This document shows, piece after piece, positions 35,225 through 45,091 of a stretch of 47,511 nucleotides of DNA (position 1 is the stretch's first letter; every line of letters begins with the position of its first letter). Below the pieces are notes generated by a model, which was not told the DNA's origin, did not search any database, and saw nothing but the letters and a program-made list of their open reading frames with translations. The DNA comes from Spongiibacter pelagi. Its GTDB lineage: Bacteria; Pseudomonadota; Gammaproteobacteria; Pseudomonadales; Spongiibacteraceae. Location of the stretch: NCBI RefSeq assembly GCF_014705705.1, contig NZ_JACXLD010000010.1, forward strand, positions 1 to 47,511. Reading direction: 5' to 3'. The position numbers and the translations under genes were made by a program.

Positions 35225-37444
35225 TTAGTGGGTCAGTTTTGGATGCAATTCAACAGCCATATGATTGGCATTCAGACTGACCGCGGACACGCCTTTGCTG
35301 GTCCCGAAGTATTTTGAGGAGTACCGCGTGCGGAATGTCTCGCGTTTGGCTTCGAACTTCTGACCATCGGCACTGGCGTGCAGAATATCTTCCTGAATGT
35401 TGTAGTGCTTGAAGATACTCAGTCGTGTAGTGGCGTTGTTGATGCGGTCATTGGACGCATTCAGGGTTTCCAACCGAAGGTAGTTCGCTTGGATAGTGCT
35501 GAGTTGTTCATAGGTGCAGTCAGAAATCTGCGCGATGCCATAGATGCCCTGATTAGTGGCATTGGCAATCAGTATCGCCAGCAGATCCACTTCGTACTGA
35601 CGGCTTTTCGAGCTCAAGCCCAGCACATGTTGGAAGTCGTCAATGAACCCGGTATCCCGATCCACTACGCGCAATACATCGGCGATGCTGACCGCTTTCA
35701 TTTGCTGGAAGAACGGGTTATTCACTAGGTGCTTCTTGCTGGCTGTAGGCAGCCGCCAGTGATGTTTGCCGTCTTTCGGTCGCAAAATTACGTCCCTGGT
35801 ATCTGAACGCTCCAAATAGTGGCTGACTTCGTGCAACCGAAGGGTCAGCTCATCCGCCATGCGTGGAATCAGACGTTTCGGATCCTCGCTGATATTGGGT
35901 TGCTGAGTGCCCTCCACCAAGGACCCCTTCTGGTTTTTCCAGATCTCTGGCTTCACGAGATCATCCTCTAACGCCCGATATCGAATGACTTCCGGCAGCG
36001 TCAACTGGCCGTTTAAGCGGTTGGGTATCTGCAGATACAAAAACCATTCATACTTGGATTTGTCTATACTGCCATCGGGTTTCGACAGCAATGGCCGTGT
36101 GGCTTTCGGTAGTAAACGCTGATCAATGCTGACATCGCCGAGCCTATTACCGGCGACCAAATCCAACCGAGCTTGGGCCAGGGCCCCGGCTAACCGCCGC
36201 GTTTTGTCGGTACCGTCAAAACGCAGACAGCAAAAGAGCGAACGCAACAGTCCGGCTCGCAATGTGGACTCCGTATCCAGGTGCTGCCAAAATGCCTCCT
36301 CCGCCGACTGTTTCTGATTACTCAGGTATCGGCAGACTGAGTTCAGGTCGCTGACATTGAGAAACTGGAACGCCCGTTGCTGTACAGCTTGAAACGACGT
36401 ATCAGGATCGATGCTGTCATCAACGAACAGGTGTAAGATATCAGTAGCTTTGCTCACATTGCGAGCTGCCTTTTGCCAATCCCGATAGACCCGTTCTTGG
36501 GCCATTTGATGCGCACGTTGTTTCACTTGCCGGAGGTGATGTATGAACCCTTCCGCAATACGTTCCAGGCCCTGCTGGTGCCGCGACTGCAGATAGCACA
36601 GCAAGTACAGGCGCTGGTTAGCAAGCGATTGACGTTTAAGTTTGGCTCCGTAGTAGTCAACCCGTTCGGCATAGTGTTGCTGGTTTTTCTGAGAGAGAGA
36701 AAGTGACTCGAGTACAGTCGTCACATCCGTCATCCACGGCTGAATATGGTGATACACGGCTATTTCTTTTTGCAACTCGGTGCCGGTAAAATTGCGGGCG
36801 CTCTGGCGTAGTTGCTGGAATGTAAACTGGCCTTCACCGGAAACCAGTGTGAGCAACATAGTTGATAGACCTTGGCTGCAAGCGGCGTCGATCTGGTCAT
36901 GCAATCGTTTCTGGTGCTGGCCAATAACCTGACTGACGATCTTCTGCAGCGTACTATAGGCGGGAATTGCGATTTTCTGGCGAGCCAAATATTCGATTGC
37001 AGCGTCAAAGACTGCTCGGGGCTCCACCCAGCTTTCAGCACAGGTACACAAGTGCTCGACAAGCTGTGGCTGATGTCTTTTATCGTTCCAGTTGCTGACG
37101 CCGACGATCGATAGAACACGCGCATAGATACGGGATTTTTGGTCAGGTTTCAGGCTAAAACGCCTGAAGGTAAGGTCCCTATAGTGAAATCGGGCTATGA
37201 ATACCAAGTCGTCCTGCATTGATTTGTACCTTGGGTTAAGCAGGACCGGTTTGCATTTGAAGTAGCCCAGCAAAGCAATCGCCACACAACGATATTTGCG
37301 TTGCCTTATTCTCGATATCTCCGCTAGTTCTTTGTCATTCAGCATAAAGTAGAATCGCTGGTATGACTCATTGAAGGATGGGACGCCATATAGATCCTCG
37401 ACCTCGGCAGCAGTGAGGATTGATAGCCGCTTGTTTCTGCTCAT
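35225..37444 (-). pseudogene. tnpA: Tn3-family transposase, N-terminal fragment
   Basis: 739 codons, of which the last eight or so are IS21 end sequence. It starts MSRNKRLSILTAAEVEDLYG (DUF4158-type N-terminal domain) and runs through the first catalytic aspartate (DILHASADGQKFEAKRE), stopping inside the IS at HPKLTH. With the C-terminal fragment the repaired protein would be 1006 residues, the normal Tn3-family size, with all three DDE residues. The only visible damage is the IS insertion. Confidence 0.95.
35256..35262 (+). repeat. Target-site duplication GCCATAT, right copy
   Basis: Partner of 32784-32790. It proves a single IS21-family insertion into tnpA. Confidence 0.92.
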
Positions 37445-37535
37445 TCTTTGACCTAAAGGTCGAAGAAGATACCGAATTTCTCAGCGCATTAGAAACTAAT
37501 AGCCCCCTGCAGCCCACGGATGGCGGGGCCTCCGG

Positions 37536-37575
37536 CGGTTTTTGCAATATTTGGAGGCAAAATCCCTAGGACCCC
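37536..37575 (-). repeat. Right 40-bp terminal inverted repeat of the Tn3-family element
   Basis: It ends CCCTAGGACCCC and exactly inverts 31876-31915. The sulfatase reading frame enters it and stops after Glu-Gly-Ser. Confidence 0.95.
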
Positions 37576-38249
37576 TCATGGGCTTTTTCCATGAAATTGA
37601 GAGCGCTGGCAGTCACTTCAGAGTCGACAGTCTCCATCCGTTTCATCGTCAGGGGGCCGGTGTCCTGTACCCTGCCATCAGCGTGAGAATGAATAACACC
37701 CCGGGGGCCGAACTTCTTGCGAAATGCTGGATCCTTTGGGTAGTCGACATTTTCCGGCTCGTCCTCGGCGTTGAGGTGGTACAGGTTGCCGAAGAACTCG
37801 TCGAAGCCGTGATTGGTGGGCAGGTGCTCATCGCGGTCACCCAGGTGATTCTTGCCGAACTGGCCGGTGGCATAGCCGTGATTTTTCAACAGGCCGGCAA
37901 GTGTCGGGTCTTTTTCGCTCATACCTTCTTTCGCGCCGGGAAGCCCAACCTTGGTCAGGCCGGTACGAATGGGCGATTGGCCGGTAATAAACGCAGCGCG
38001 CCCGGCGGTGCAGCTCTGCTGACCGTACCAGTCGGTGAACATGGCGCCCTCATTGGCGATCCTGTCGATATTGGGTGTCTTGTATCCCATCATCCCGTGG
38101 TTGTAGGCGCTGATATTGAACCAGCCAATATCGTCGCCCCAAATCACTAGAATATTGGGTTTGCCTGCCGCATGAGTTGTAGTTGCCATCAGGCAGGCGG
38201 CGATTACAGCCCCTATCCATGCTAGTATGTACTTCTGGATAATTTTCAC
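37566..38249 (-). pseudogene. Arylsulfatase, 3'-truncated by the Tn3-family element
   Basis: The first 227 codons of a secreted sulfatase. It has a GTG start with GGAG eight bases upstream and a signal peptide ([20 protein letters not shown] followed by MATTTHA). The metal/catalytic region is [12 protein letters not shown], and the formylglycine motif is C-T-A-G-R in [15 protein letters not shown]. The frame reaches the transposon repeat at 37575 and stops after HEGS. The C-terminal half needed for the fold is missing. It is not found on the other side of the transposon, so more than a simple insertion happened. Confidence 0.88.
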
Positions 38250-38388
38250 CAAACCTACTCCTTCGTTGGTTGAACGTACCGATTTTCCAAAATCATTCAG
38301 GGTGACGCCGCCGGCGATCACGCTCCACATCAAGTGTAGGCTATGTTCAGGTAAAAGCAGGGAGCAACCCTCGTCAATGTGGTCGAGC

Positions 38389-39165
38389 CTACTTTGCTTG
38401 CATAACCGTAGCTGCATCCAGTCGAATAACGCGCCCGTTCATATAAGCATTCTCGGCCAAAAAAGCGCAGGTATGGGCGAACTCATCCATCTCACCCATC
38501 CGTCGCGGTGCTTCAACCATCTGGATCAGGGCATCCTGGACTTTTTGGTCCATGGATTTGATCATGGGCGTGCCGAACAGACCCGGGGCGATTGAATTCA
38601 CACGGATACCCAGGGGGCCCAGCTCCCGGGCGGCGGGAATGTTCATCCCGTTAACCCCCGCCTTAGAGCCACTGTAGGCACTCTGGCCAATCTGACCCTC
38701 GTAGGCCGCACCCGACGATACGTTCACGATCACCCCGCGCTCGCCCTTCTGGTCCGGCTCATTCTTCGCCATCTGCTCAGCACACTTGGCCATGACGTTG
38801 AACACCCCCATCAGGTTGACGTTGATAACCATGGCGTACTTCGCCAGGCTGCTGGCCTTGCCTTCCCGGTCGAGGATCTTGCACGGCAACGGGATACCAG
38901 CGGCGTTAACATTCATATGGATCGCGCCGAACTTGTCCATGATCGCTGCGATAGCGACATCTATGCTCTCCTCGGAGGTCACATCGGTCTGGCAGAAAAT
39001 GGCATTTTCCTCGCCCAATTCTTCTACTGTCGCTGTGCCGGCTGCCTCATTCAGGTCCAGAAGTGCAACCTTTGCACCCTTCTCGCTCACCATATAACGC
39101 GCGGTGGCCTGGCCCAGACCCGAGGCGCCGCCGGTGATTACCAAAACTCTATTTTTCAGCTTCAC
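38389..39165 (-). CDS. SDR 3-hydroxyacyl-CoA dehydrogenase (HSD10-type)
   Basis: A 258-residue short-chain dehydrogenase. The NAD site is [14 protein letters not shown] and the catalytic S-Y-K is in [21 protein letters not shown]. It resembles 3-hydroxyacyl-CoA dehydrogenase type 2 (HSD17B10 group), which fits a beta-oxidation operon. I chose a GTG at 39165 because GGAGG lies just upstream; a TTG at 39177 inside the SD region is unlikely. It is 22 bp downstream of the acyl-CoA dehydrogenase gene. Confidence 0.88.
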   Translation of the reverse strand: MKLKNRVLVITGGASGLGQATARYMVSEKGAKVALLDLNEAAGTATVEELGEENAIFCQTDVTSEESIDVAIAAIMDKFGAIHMNVNAAGIPLPCKILDREGKASSLAKYAMVINVNLMGVFNVMAKCAEQMAKNEPDQKGERGVIVNVSSGAAYEGQIGQSAYSGSKAGVNGMNIPAARELGPLGIRVNSIAPGLFGTPMIKSMDQKVQDALIQMVEAPRRMGEMDEFAHTCAFLAENAYMNGRVIRLDAATVMQAK

Positions 39166-39187
39166 AAAAACCTCCAAATTCCCTTAC

Positions 39188-40333
39188 TTAACTGAACGCA
39201 TTCAAACCGGTCAGGGCCCGGCTGATTAACAGCTTCTGGATTTCGGTAGTGCCATCGGGGATCGGCGCGACAATAGCCTCCCGCGCCAGGCGCTCAACGA
39301 TGAATTCCTTGGTCACACCGTTACCACCGTGAATTTCCAGCGCGTCGCGCGTCGCGGTCACCGCGATTTCGGTGCCGTACCACTTGGCCATGGCGCACTC
39401 CTTGTCCGCGCGCTCGCCGCGCATCACCATATCCATGGCCCGGTAGGTCAGCAGCCGGGCGGCATCGATCTGGGTGGCCATGGTGGCGAGCTTGTCGGCG
39501 ATCAGCTGGTGACCGCCAATCAACTTGCCGTGCTGCTTGCGCTCCTGGGCGTACTTGATGGCCTCGTCCATGGCGCGACGCGCCACGCCAATTCCCCACA
39601 TTGCCATGTGGCAGCGAGCGTATTCGAATATCTTCAGGGTATTTTTGAGCCCGGTACCGCGGCCACCCACCACGTTCTCCACCGGCACCCGCACATCAGA
39701 CATGAAAACCTGCGAAGTGGACTGACCGTTCAACGCCATCTTGGGAATTCCCACCGTCTCGTAGCCATGCTCCTCACGGTCGATCAGTATATGGCTGATC
39801 TCGTTCTCACCGGTGCGACAGGTACAGATGAACACGTCTGAGTACTCGCCATTCGTAATCCAGGTCTTTTCGCCATTGATCACCCAGTGGTCGCCATCGA
39901 GCACCGCACGCGTCTTGACTGCAGACACGTCTGAACCCACGTCCGGCTCAGAGATACCCATGGCGATGAACTTGTCGCAGTTGATGATGTCCGCGAGGTA
40001 ATTCTCCTTGATGGCCTCGGGCGCCAGCTGTCTTAACAGCTCGGCATTGACCGCGTTGATAAAACCGGGGATGGCGATATCCAGAGAGGTGTAGGCGATC
40101 TCCTCAAATACCATCAGGTGGGTGAGCCAGTCCATGCCAAAGCCGCCCCACTCCTCACCGAATGGCGCCTTGATCAAGCCGAACTCGGTCAGCCCCTGGG
40201 TCCACTCCTGCATTTTCTCCCGCGGTATGAAGCCCTCGCCGTGCTCGCGAAAGGCCGGCTCGATCTCCGAGTCCAGGTATTTGCGCAGATTCTCGATAAT
40301 CATCTGCTGTTCTTCACTGCGTTGGAAATTCAT
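39188..40333 (-). CDS. Acyl-CoA dehydrogenase
   Basis: A 381-residue FAD-dependent acyl-CoA dehydrogenase. Seen are MGISEPDVGSDVSAVKTRA, WVINGEKTWITNGE and ALEIHGGNGVTKEFIVERL, then APIPDGTTEIQKLLISRAL. In classical short-chain enzymes the catalytic glutamate is in YEGT; here the aligned residue is aspartate (PDGT), as in some enzymes with cyclic or branched substrates. It lies 14 bp after the thiolase gene in a four-gene operon. The substrate is not evident. Confidence 0.9.
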   Translation of the reverse strand: MNFQRSEEQQMIIENLRKYLDSEIEPAFREHGEGFIPREKMQEWTQGLTEFGLIKAPFGEEWGGFGMDWLTHLMVFEEIAYTSLDIAIPGFINAVNAELLRQLAPEAIKENYLADIINCDKFIAMGISEPDVGSDVSAVKTRAVLDGDHWVINGEKTWITNGEYSDVFICTCRTGENEISHILIDREEHGYETVGIPKMALNGQSTSQVFMSDVRVPVENVVGGRGTGLKNTLKIFEYARCHMAMWGIGVARRAMDEAIKYAQERKQHGKLIGGHQLIADKLATMATQIDAARLLTYRAMDMVMRGERADKECAMAKWYGTEIAVTATRDALEIHGGNGVTKEFIVERLAREAIVAPIPDGTTEIQKLLISRALTGLNAFS

Positions 40334-40347
40334 CGCTTTGTTCTCCT

Positions 40348-41589
40348 CTACTGCTTTGCGAGTATGCTTACCGCGGCCGTTGCCTCTTCCAGGCCGACGA
40401 GGCCACCACCGTTTTCCTGTACTGCGATCCGCGCGCCTTCAACCTGGCGCGCGCCGGCTTCGCCGCGCAGCTGGGTTACCAGCTCAAATATCTGGCCGAG
40501 GCCTGTGGCGCCGATGGGGTGCCCTTTTGACTCCAGGCCGCCGGAGGGATTGACCGGCACCCGGCCGCCGACAGTGAAATCGCCGCGCGCGGCGGCGGGG
40601 CCGCCCTCCCCCCAGGGCACCAGGCGCAGGTTTTCCACCTGGATGATCTCACCCATGGCAGTCGCGTCGTGCACCTCCACCACGCTCACATCCTCCGGGG
40701 AAACGCCGGCCTTCTCGTAGGCTTCTGCGGCCGCCAGCGCAGTAATGTGCTTTTCATACTCCTCGGCCGTGCGGTTGATACCGGAGCGGAAGACGCAGCT
40801 GAGCAGCTTCACCGCCCGGGAGGCATCGCCCCTGAGCCGTTTGAGGCCCTCGGCACTGCACAGCACCGCCGCGGCAGAGCCGTCGGAGATGGGCGCGCAC
40901 ATGGGCAGGGTCAGGGGGTAAGTGATCGGCGGTGCGGCCATCACCTCTTCAACGGTGTAAGGGTTCTGGTACTGGGCCAGGGGATTGTGCACCGAGTGGG
41001 TGTGGTTCTTGGCGCAAACCGCGGCGATCTGCTCCTGGGTGGTGCCGAAGGTCTTCATATGCTGGCGGCAGAAGGCTGCGTACACATCCATGAACATGCT
41101 GTAGGGCTTGGGTGACAGGGAGCCTTCCGGCAGGGTAATCCCCTCCCCCATCTTGAGCAGGTACTCCTTGTTGGCCTCAACCGTGGTCACATCCCAGGCG
41201 GAATCGAACGCGGCGAACATCTTCGCCTTGTCCTCGGTTAACATTTTTTCCGTACCCACCGCGATTGCGATATCGCAGCTGCCGGCGCGAATCGCCTGGG
41301 CAGCCAGGTAAAGGCCGGACGTGGCGGAAGCGCAGGCGCCTTCAACATTGAATATAGGGATGCCCTCAAAACCCATGGAGCGCAGGGCCACCTGGCCGGG
41401 CACCATATGCTGGTCCTGCAGAAAGCCGATGACACAGGAGGCGAAGAAGGCCTCGCCCACCTCGTCCTTGTCTACACCCGCATCAGTCAGGGCCCCCTGT
41501 ACAGCCTCAGCGGTCAGGTCCTTGTAGCTCTTGTCCATATGCCGACCGAAGGGGGTCATGCCGACGCCGGCGATATATACATCTGTCAT
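40348..41589 (-). CDS. Thiolase (SCP2/SCPx-type acetyl-CoA acyltransferase)
   Basis: A 413-residue thiolase-fold protein. The nucleophile cysteine is in VEGACASATSGLYLAAQA. HDATAMGEI and SGGLESKGHPIGATGLGQ provide the histidines. The absence of the usual C-terminal CxG motif and the HDA motif place it with SCP2-type thiolases, often used for sterol side chains or branched acyl-CoAs. It starts 14 bp after the enoyl-CoA hydratase stop. Confidence 0.9.
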   Translation of the reverse strand: MTDVYIAGVGMTPFGRHMDKSYKDLTAEAVQGALTDAGVDKDEVGEAFFASCVIGFLQDQHMVPGQVALRSMGFEGIPIFNVEGACASATSGLYLAAQAIRAGSCDIAIAVGTEKMLTEDKAKMFAAFDSAWDVTTVEANKEYLLKMGEGITLPEGSLSPKPYSMFMDVYAAFCRQHMKTFGTTQEQIAAVCAKNHTHSVHNPLAQYQNPYTVEEVMAAPPITYPLTLPMCAPISDGSAAAVLCSAEGLKRLRGDASRAVKLLSCVFRSGINRTAEEYEKHITALAAAEAYEKAGVSPEDVSVVEVHDATAMGEIIQVENLRLVPWGEGGPAAARGDFTVGGRVPVNPSGGLESKGHPIGATGLGQIFELVTQLRGEAGARQVEGARIAVQENGGGLVGLEEATAAVSILAKQ

Positions 41590-41603
41590 TTTCTCTACTC
41601 CTA

Positions 41604-42392
41604 TTAGCGGCCCTGGAACCGTGGCTTGCGTTTCTCGGCAAAGGCGGCCAGGCCTTCCTGCATATCCCAGGAGCGCTGGTGCTTGCGGAATTCGTACATC
41701 TCGTGCCGCAGCGCGTCGTCTCGGGTCTTGTCAGCGGCGGCATTAGCCACGGACTTCATCCGGCGCAGGGCGATGGGGCTCTTCTCAGCGATATGCAGGG
41801 CCAATGCCTGGGCGGCTTCCTGCAGCTCACCGTCGGCTACCACCTCATTGACGAAGCCGTAGTTTTTCATCTCCTGTGCGGAAAGAGTTCTGCCGGTAAA
41901 CAGTAGGTACTTAGCCACGTTGTGGGGAACGATACGCGGCAGTACTGCTGCTCCCCCCGCCCCCGGGTAGACACCGAAGTTGGCGTGAGCGTCGCCTATC
42001 CTGGCACTCTCAGCGGCCACGACGAGATCGGCGCACATGGCGGTCTCCAGGCCACCTGCCATGGTGATACCGTTGAGGGCGGCAATCACCGGCTTGGGGA
42101 AATCGCGCAGCGGGTTCAAAACCCTGTCGCACAGGCGATCGAGGAAATCAGGCTTACCGGGTGGGACGTCGAGGCTATCCAATACCTGCTTCAAGTCAGC
42201 GCCGGCGCAGAAAGCCTTGCCCGCACCGCTGATGACAACAACCTTGATACACTCATCCCCCAGAATCTGTTCCAGGTACTCCTCGTACAGGGTAATCATT
42301 TCCAGGCTGATGGAATTCATGGCCTCGGGCCGGTTCATGGTCAACCAGGCTACTCCATCCCTGTTTTCGAATAGAAGGGCAGCTTCACTCAT
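41604..42392 (-). CDS. Enoyl-CoA hydratase/isomerase
   Basis: A 262-residue crotonase-fold protein. The oxyanion-hole blocks are GKAFCAGADLKQV and LNGITMAGGLETAMCADL. It is the first gene of the minus-strand operon hydratase - thiolase - acyl-CoA dehydrogenase - SDR, a full beta-oxidation round. I chose the ATG at 42392 with AGGAG eight bases before. The frame extends six codons further up. Confidence 0.9.
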   Translation of the reverse strand: MSEAALLFENRDGVAWLTMNRPEAMNSISLEMITLYEEYLEQILGDECIKVVVISGAGKAFCAGADLKQVLDSLDVPPGKPDFLDRLCDRVLNPLRDFPKPVIAALNGITMAGGLETAMCADLVVAAESARIGDAHANFGVYPGAGGAAVLPRIVPHNVAKYLLFTGRTLSAQEMKNYGFVNEVVADGELQEAAQALALHIAEKSPIALRRMKSVANAAADKTRDDALRHEMYEFRKHQRSWDMQEGLAAFAEKRKPRFQGR

Positions 42393-42566
42393 TAGAAAAA
42401 CTCCTGACACTGATCCATCTGTGGACCGATATTGTTAGCGGAAACCCGCGCTGGGTATTCACTCCCGTGTTCTGGGAATACTATAAGCGCAGGCGGCTGT
42501 AAGCCCCTTGTCATCAGAGCTTAAATACTTGTCTGGATGATAATTGTTAACGGGGGCTTTGAGAGT

Positions 42567-42582
42567 CGATTCGGGCGAATCG
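42567..42582. repeat. Perfect inverted repeat CGATTCG-GG-CGAATCG
   Basis: A 7-bp inverted repeat with a 2-base centre, between the receptor terminator and the enoyl-CoA hydratase gene. It may be an operator for the hydratase operon. Confidence 0.4.
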
Positions 42583-42592
42583 GGGAAGAAAT

Positions 42593-42638
42593 AAAAAAAA
42601 CAGCGCTTGATACCAGGCAGGGTGCCGGCATCAAGCGC
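42593..42638 (-). terminator. Strong Rho-independent terminator of the TonB receptor gene
   Basis: A perfect 9-bp stem GCGCTTGAT (42603-42611) / ATCAAGCGC (42630-42638), followed on the minus strand by a T-run (eight A residues at 42593-42600). It lies 14 bp past the receptor stop codon and separates it from the beta-oxidation operon. Confidence 0.9.
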
Positions 42639-42651
42639 CGCAAAGGGACTA

Positions 42652-45091
42652 TCAGAAATTGTATGCTGCAGATATTCCGTAGACGCGGGGTTCCTCAACC
42701 CAGCCAATATAAACTCCTGGGCTCAAGGGAGCATCAACCGAAGCGGTGTAGGTGGTCTCATCGGTCAGGTTCCGTCCGTAGAGCACCACCTCCCAGGTAC
42801 CTTCCAGGGACATCAGGGAGATACTGGCATCGACCTTGGTGTAGGAATCCTGCAGCACATTTTCATCGAGGTCGCCATCCAGGAAGAATTCATCCTTGTA
42901 ATTGACATCGACATGGAAATTGAATTCCGCCCAATCAAATGCGTGATTGTAGTCCAGGTAGAGCGAGGCACTGTGCTCCGGTGCGAACGCCCCGCGCTCG
43001 CCGGACAGATCCTTTGTACCCTCACCAGAGGAGTTCGGGCAGGTACCCAGGCCAATCTCGACAACGGAACAACCCGCCCCCGGATACGAATCGAACTCGT
43101 GATCGAGGTAGGCATAGCTGCCGCCGATTTCCAGTGCATCGGTAGCGGCGAACTGCGCTTCGATCTCGATACCCTGGACGGTCAGCTCCGCCGCGTTGCC
43201 TACGACAAAACTTGTGCCACCCCAAGAAGTAACCTGCAGATCTTCCAGCTCAGATCTGTAAATGGCTGTCGCGACGCGCGCACGGCCATCCATGAAGTCC
43301 TGTTTTACACCCAACTCCCAGGCAGTCACGGCTTCGTCTTCAAACTCGTGACCGGGTCGAGACGAGCCATCGGGATTCGCTGTATCCGGGCTGAAATTGA
43401 AGCCGCCAGACTTGTAACCTTCCGAATACGAAAGGTATGCCATTCCGGTGTCACTGTATTCCCAGCGCAGGCGAGCAGAGGGGTCAAAATGACTTTCATC
43501 ACGCTCGTCTTCAAAATAGGCAGCGTATCGATCCAGGCTGCCGGCATGTGCCGCGGCCGCAGCTGTCGCACCGGCATCGCCAGTAGCCACCATGACATTG
43601 GTCAGGTATTCAATAAGATCTGCGGACCCGGCAGTAATGTCAGGAGTCACTATATCGTTTACTTGCCCTGGTGCGCCCTGGCCGATGGTAACCAGCTTGG
43701 TCATTTCCTTCTCATCTTCCGAGTAACGCCCGCCAAGATCGAGGCTCAGGGTATCGGTGATGTCGAAAGTGACTTCACCGAAAATTGCCATTGTCGTGGT
43801 GTCCTGGTCGAAATCGGTCAGACCGGACGATGTGTCTGTCTCACCAAACGGTGTCACGAAAATGGTGGGGACTAGCCCGCCAAATGTGCCATCGATGTGA
43901 GTACCTTCGTCCAATTCCAGCTCCTGGTCCTCGTAGTAAACACCCGCGATAAAGTTAAACCGGCCATCCCAGTTTGTAGCAACACGGATTTCCTGGCTGA
44001 ACATGTTCAGCTTTTCCTGGTCGATATTCTCGATGAAGTTGGGAGGCAGGAAGTCCACATCATGGTACTGCTCGAATTCAAAGTCAGATATGCCGGTCAA
44101 GGACGTTACCGTGTAGTCACCGACATCCCAGTCGATTTTCACAGAGAAGGCGGTCGAAGTCGTGTCCTCGGTATCACCCCTGCCCCACTGCAGGTTGCCT
44201 ACCCAACTTTCATAGTCATCGCCTCCGGGTGCATCGGCCGCCGCAAATTGACCACCAGTAAGTGCGGCAGAGAGGGCCAGAGTGCTAGCCGGGGGCAGGC
44301 GGTCATCAATCGTATAGGCGTTCATTTCCTTGCCGGTACTTTCCATATCCACGTGTGACGCCTTGGCAACAATCGACAGGTTGTCGGCTGCATCCCAGGC
44401 CAGTGTCAGGCGAGCCATCTTGTTGGTTTCTTCCTGCTCATCGGTGTCCCGGAACCTGTTATCCATGTAACCATCGGAGTCTTCCTGGCGCAGCACCAAG
44501 CGGGCCGCAACACTGTCGCTCAGACTGCCTGATACGATGCCAGTGTAACGTGTGGTGGACTGCTCAGGCTCAAACGCGGCCTTGATGGACCCGTTGAACT
44601 CATCGCCAACTACCGGGTTGGCTGTTTCCACCTTAATAGCACCAGCCACAGTGTTTTTTCCGAATAGCACGCCCTGGGGGCCACGCAATACTTCCACCTG
44701 CTGCAGATCAACCAGGGACTGGGTGAACTGGCGGCTACGGGACTGGTAGATACCATCAATGTACATTCCCGCGGACTGCTCAAAGCCCTTGTTAATGCCT
44801 GAGCCGACACCGCGGATACGAATATTCGTGGTCTGGGCGCCGCGGCCAATCTGCAGGCCAGGTACCTTGGCGGAAAGCTGTTCCATGTTGGAGATACCCT
44901 GAGACTCCATGGCCTGGCCGGATACCGCGGTGACCGCCACAGGAGCGTCCATCAGGGTCTCAGTACGCTTACGGGCGGTGACCATCACCTCTTCCAGGGC
45001 CTGGCCGTGGGTGGGCAGTGACTGGTAGAGAAGAACCTGGGAAGCGGCGACTGCGAGCGCAAGGGGGCTTGGTTTTGAGTGAGATATTCAT
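42652..45091 (-). pseudogene. TonB-dependent outer-membrane receptor with a frameshift in the signal peptide
   Basis: The body reads as a complete TonB-dependent receptor: TonB box EEVMVTARKR, plug domain (VRGPQG-type segment LRGPQGVLFGKNTVAGAIK) and beta-barrel ending in the terminal phenylalanine (VYGISAAYNF). The natural start is the ATG at 45091 with GAGGA upstream. From it the frame reads MNISLKTKP and then goes out of frame at a run of five G residues (45063-45067). With one G fewer it would continue LALAVAASQVLLYQS into the receptor, giving 812 residues. It may be a true mutation, a phase-variable tract or a sequencing error. Related receptors take up lipophilic or carbohydrate substrates; none can be assigned here. 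Confidence 0.85.

Larger units (their letters stand above)
32791..35255 (-). mobile_element. IS21-family insertion sequence (istA-istB)
   Basis: 2465 bp. It begins TGTTGATTTGCAT and ends in the inverted TGTTGAATTGCAT, with a 7-bp target duplication. Each end carries two spaced transposase-binding-type repeats: TTTGCATTTAAAACTGACCC (32797-32816) and TTTGCATTTAAAGTTGACCC (32821-32840) on the left, and inverted copies at 35230-35248 and 35196-35215 on the right. Both genes are intact, so it looks recently inserted and potentially active. Confidence 0.95.
31876..37575 (-). mobile_element. tnpA-only Tn3-family element carrying an IS21-family insertion
   Basis: Bounded by perfect 40-bp inverted repeats (31876-31915 and 37536-37575). 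Subtracting the 2465-bp IS and one 7-bp target copy leaves a 3228-bp element that encodes only a transposase, with no resolvase or res-like region visible. This is an IS1071-like design. The bases flanking it (TATTA on the left, TCATG on the right) are not a 5-bp duplication, and different truncated genes lie on each side. Confidence 0.93.

Noticed and set aside
31871-37580. A 5-bp target duplication around the Tn3-family element
   Set aside because: I compared the five bases on each side (TATTA and TCATG); they do not match in either orientation.
42607-43875. Plus-strand open frame of 422 codons opposite the TonB receptor
   Set aside because: Antisense to a clear receptor. It begins inside the receptor's terminator, and its composition is not protein-like.
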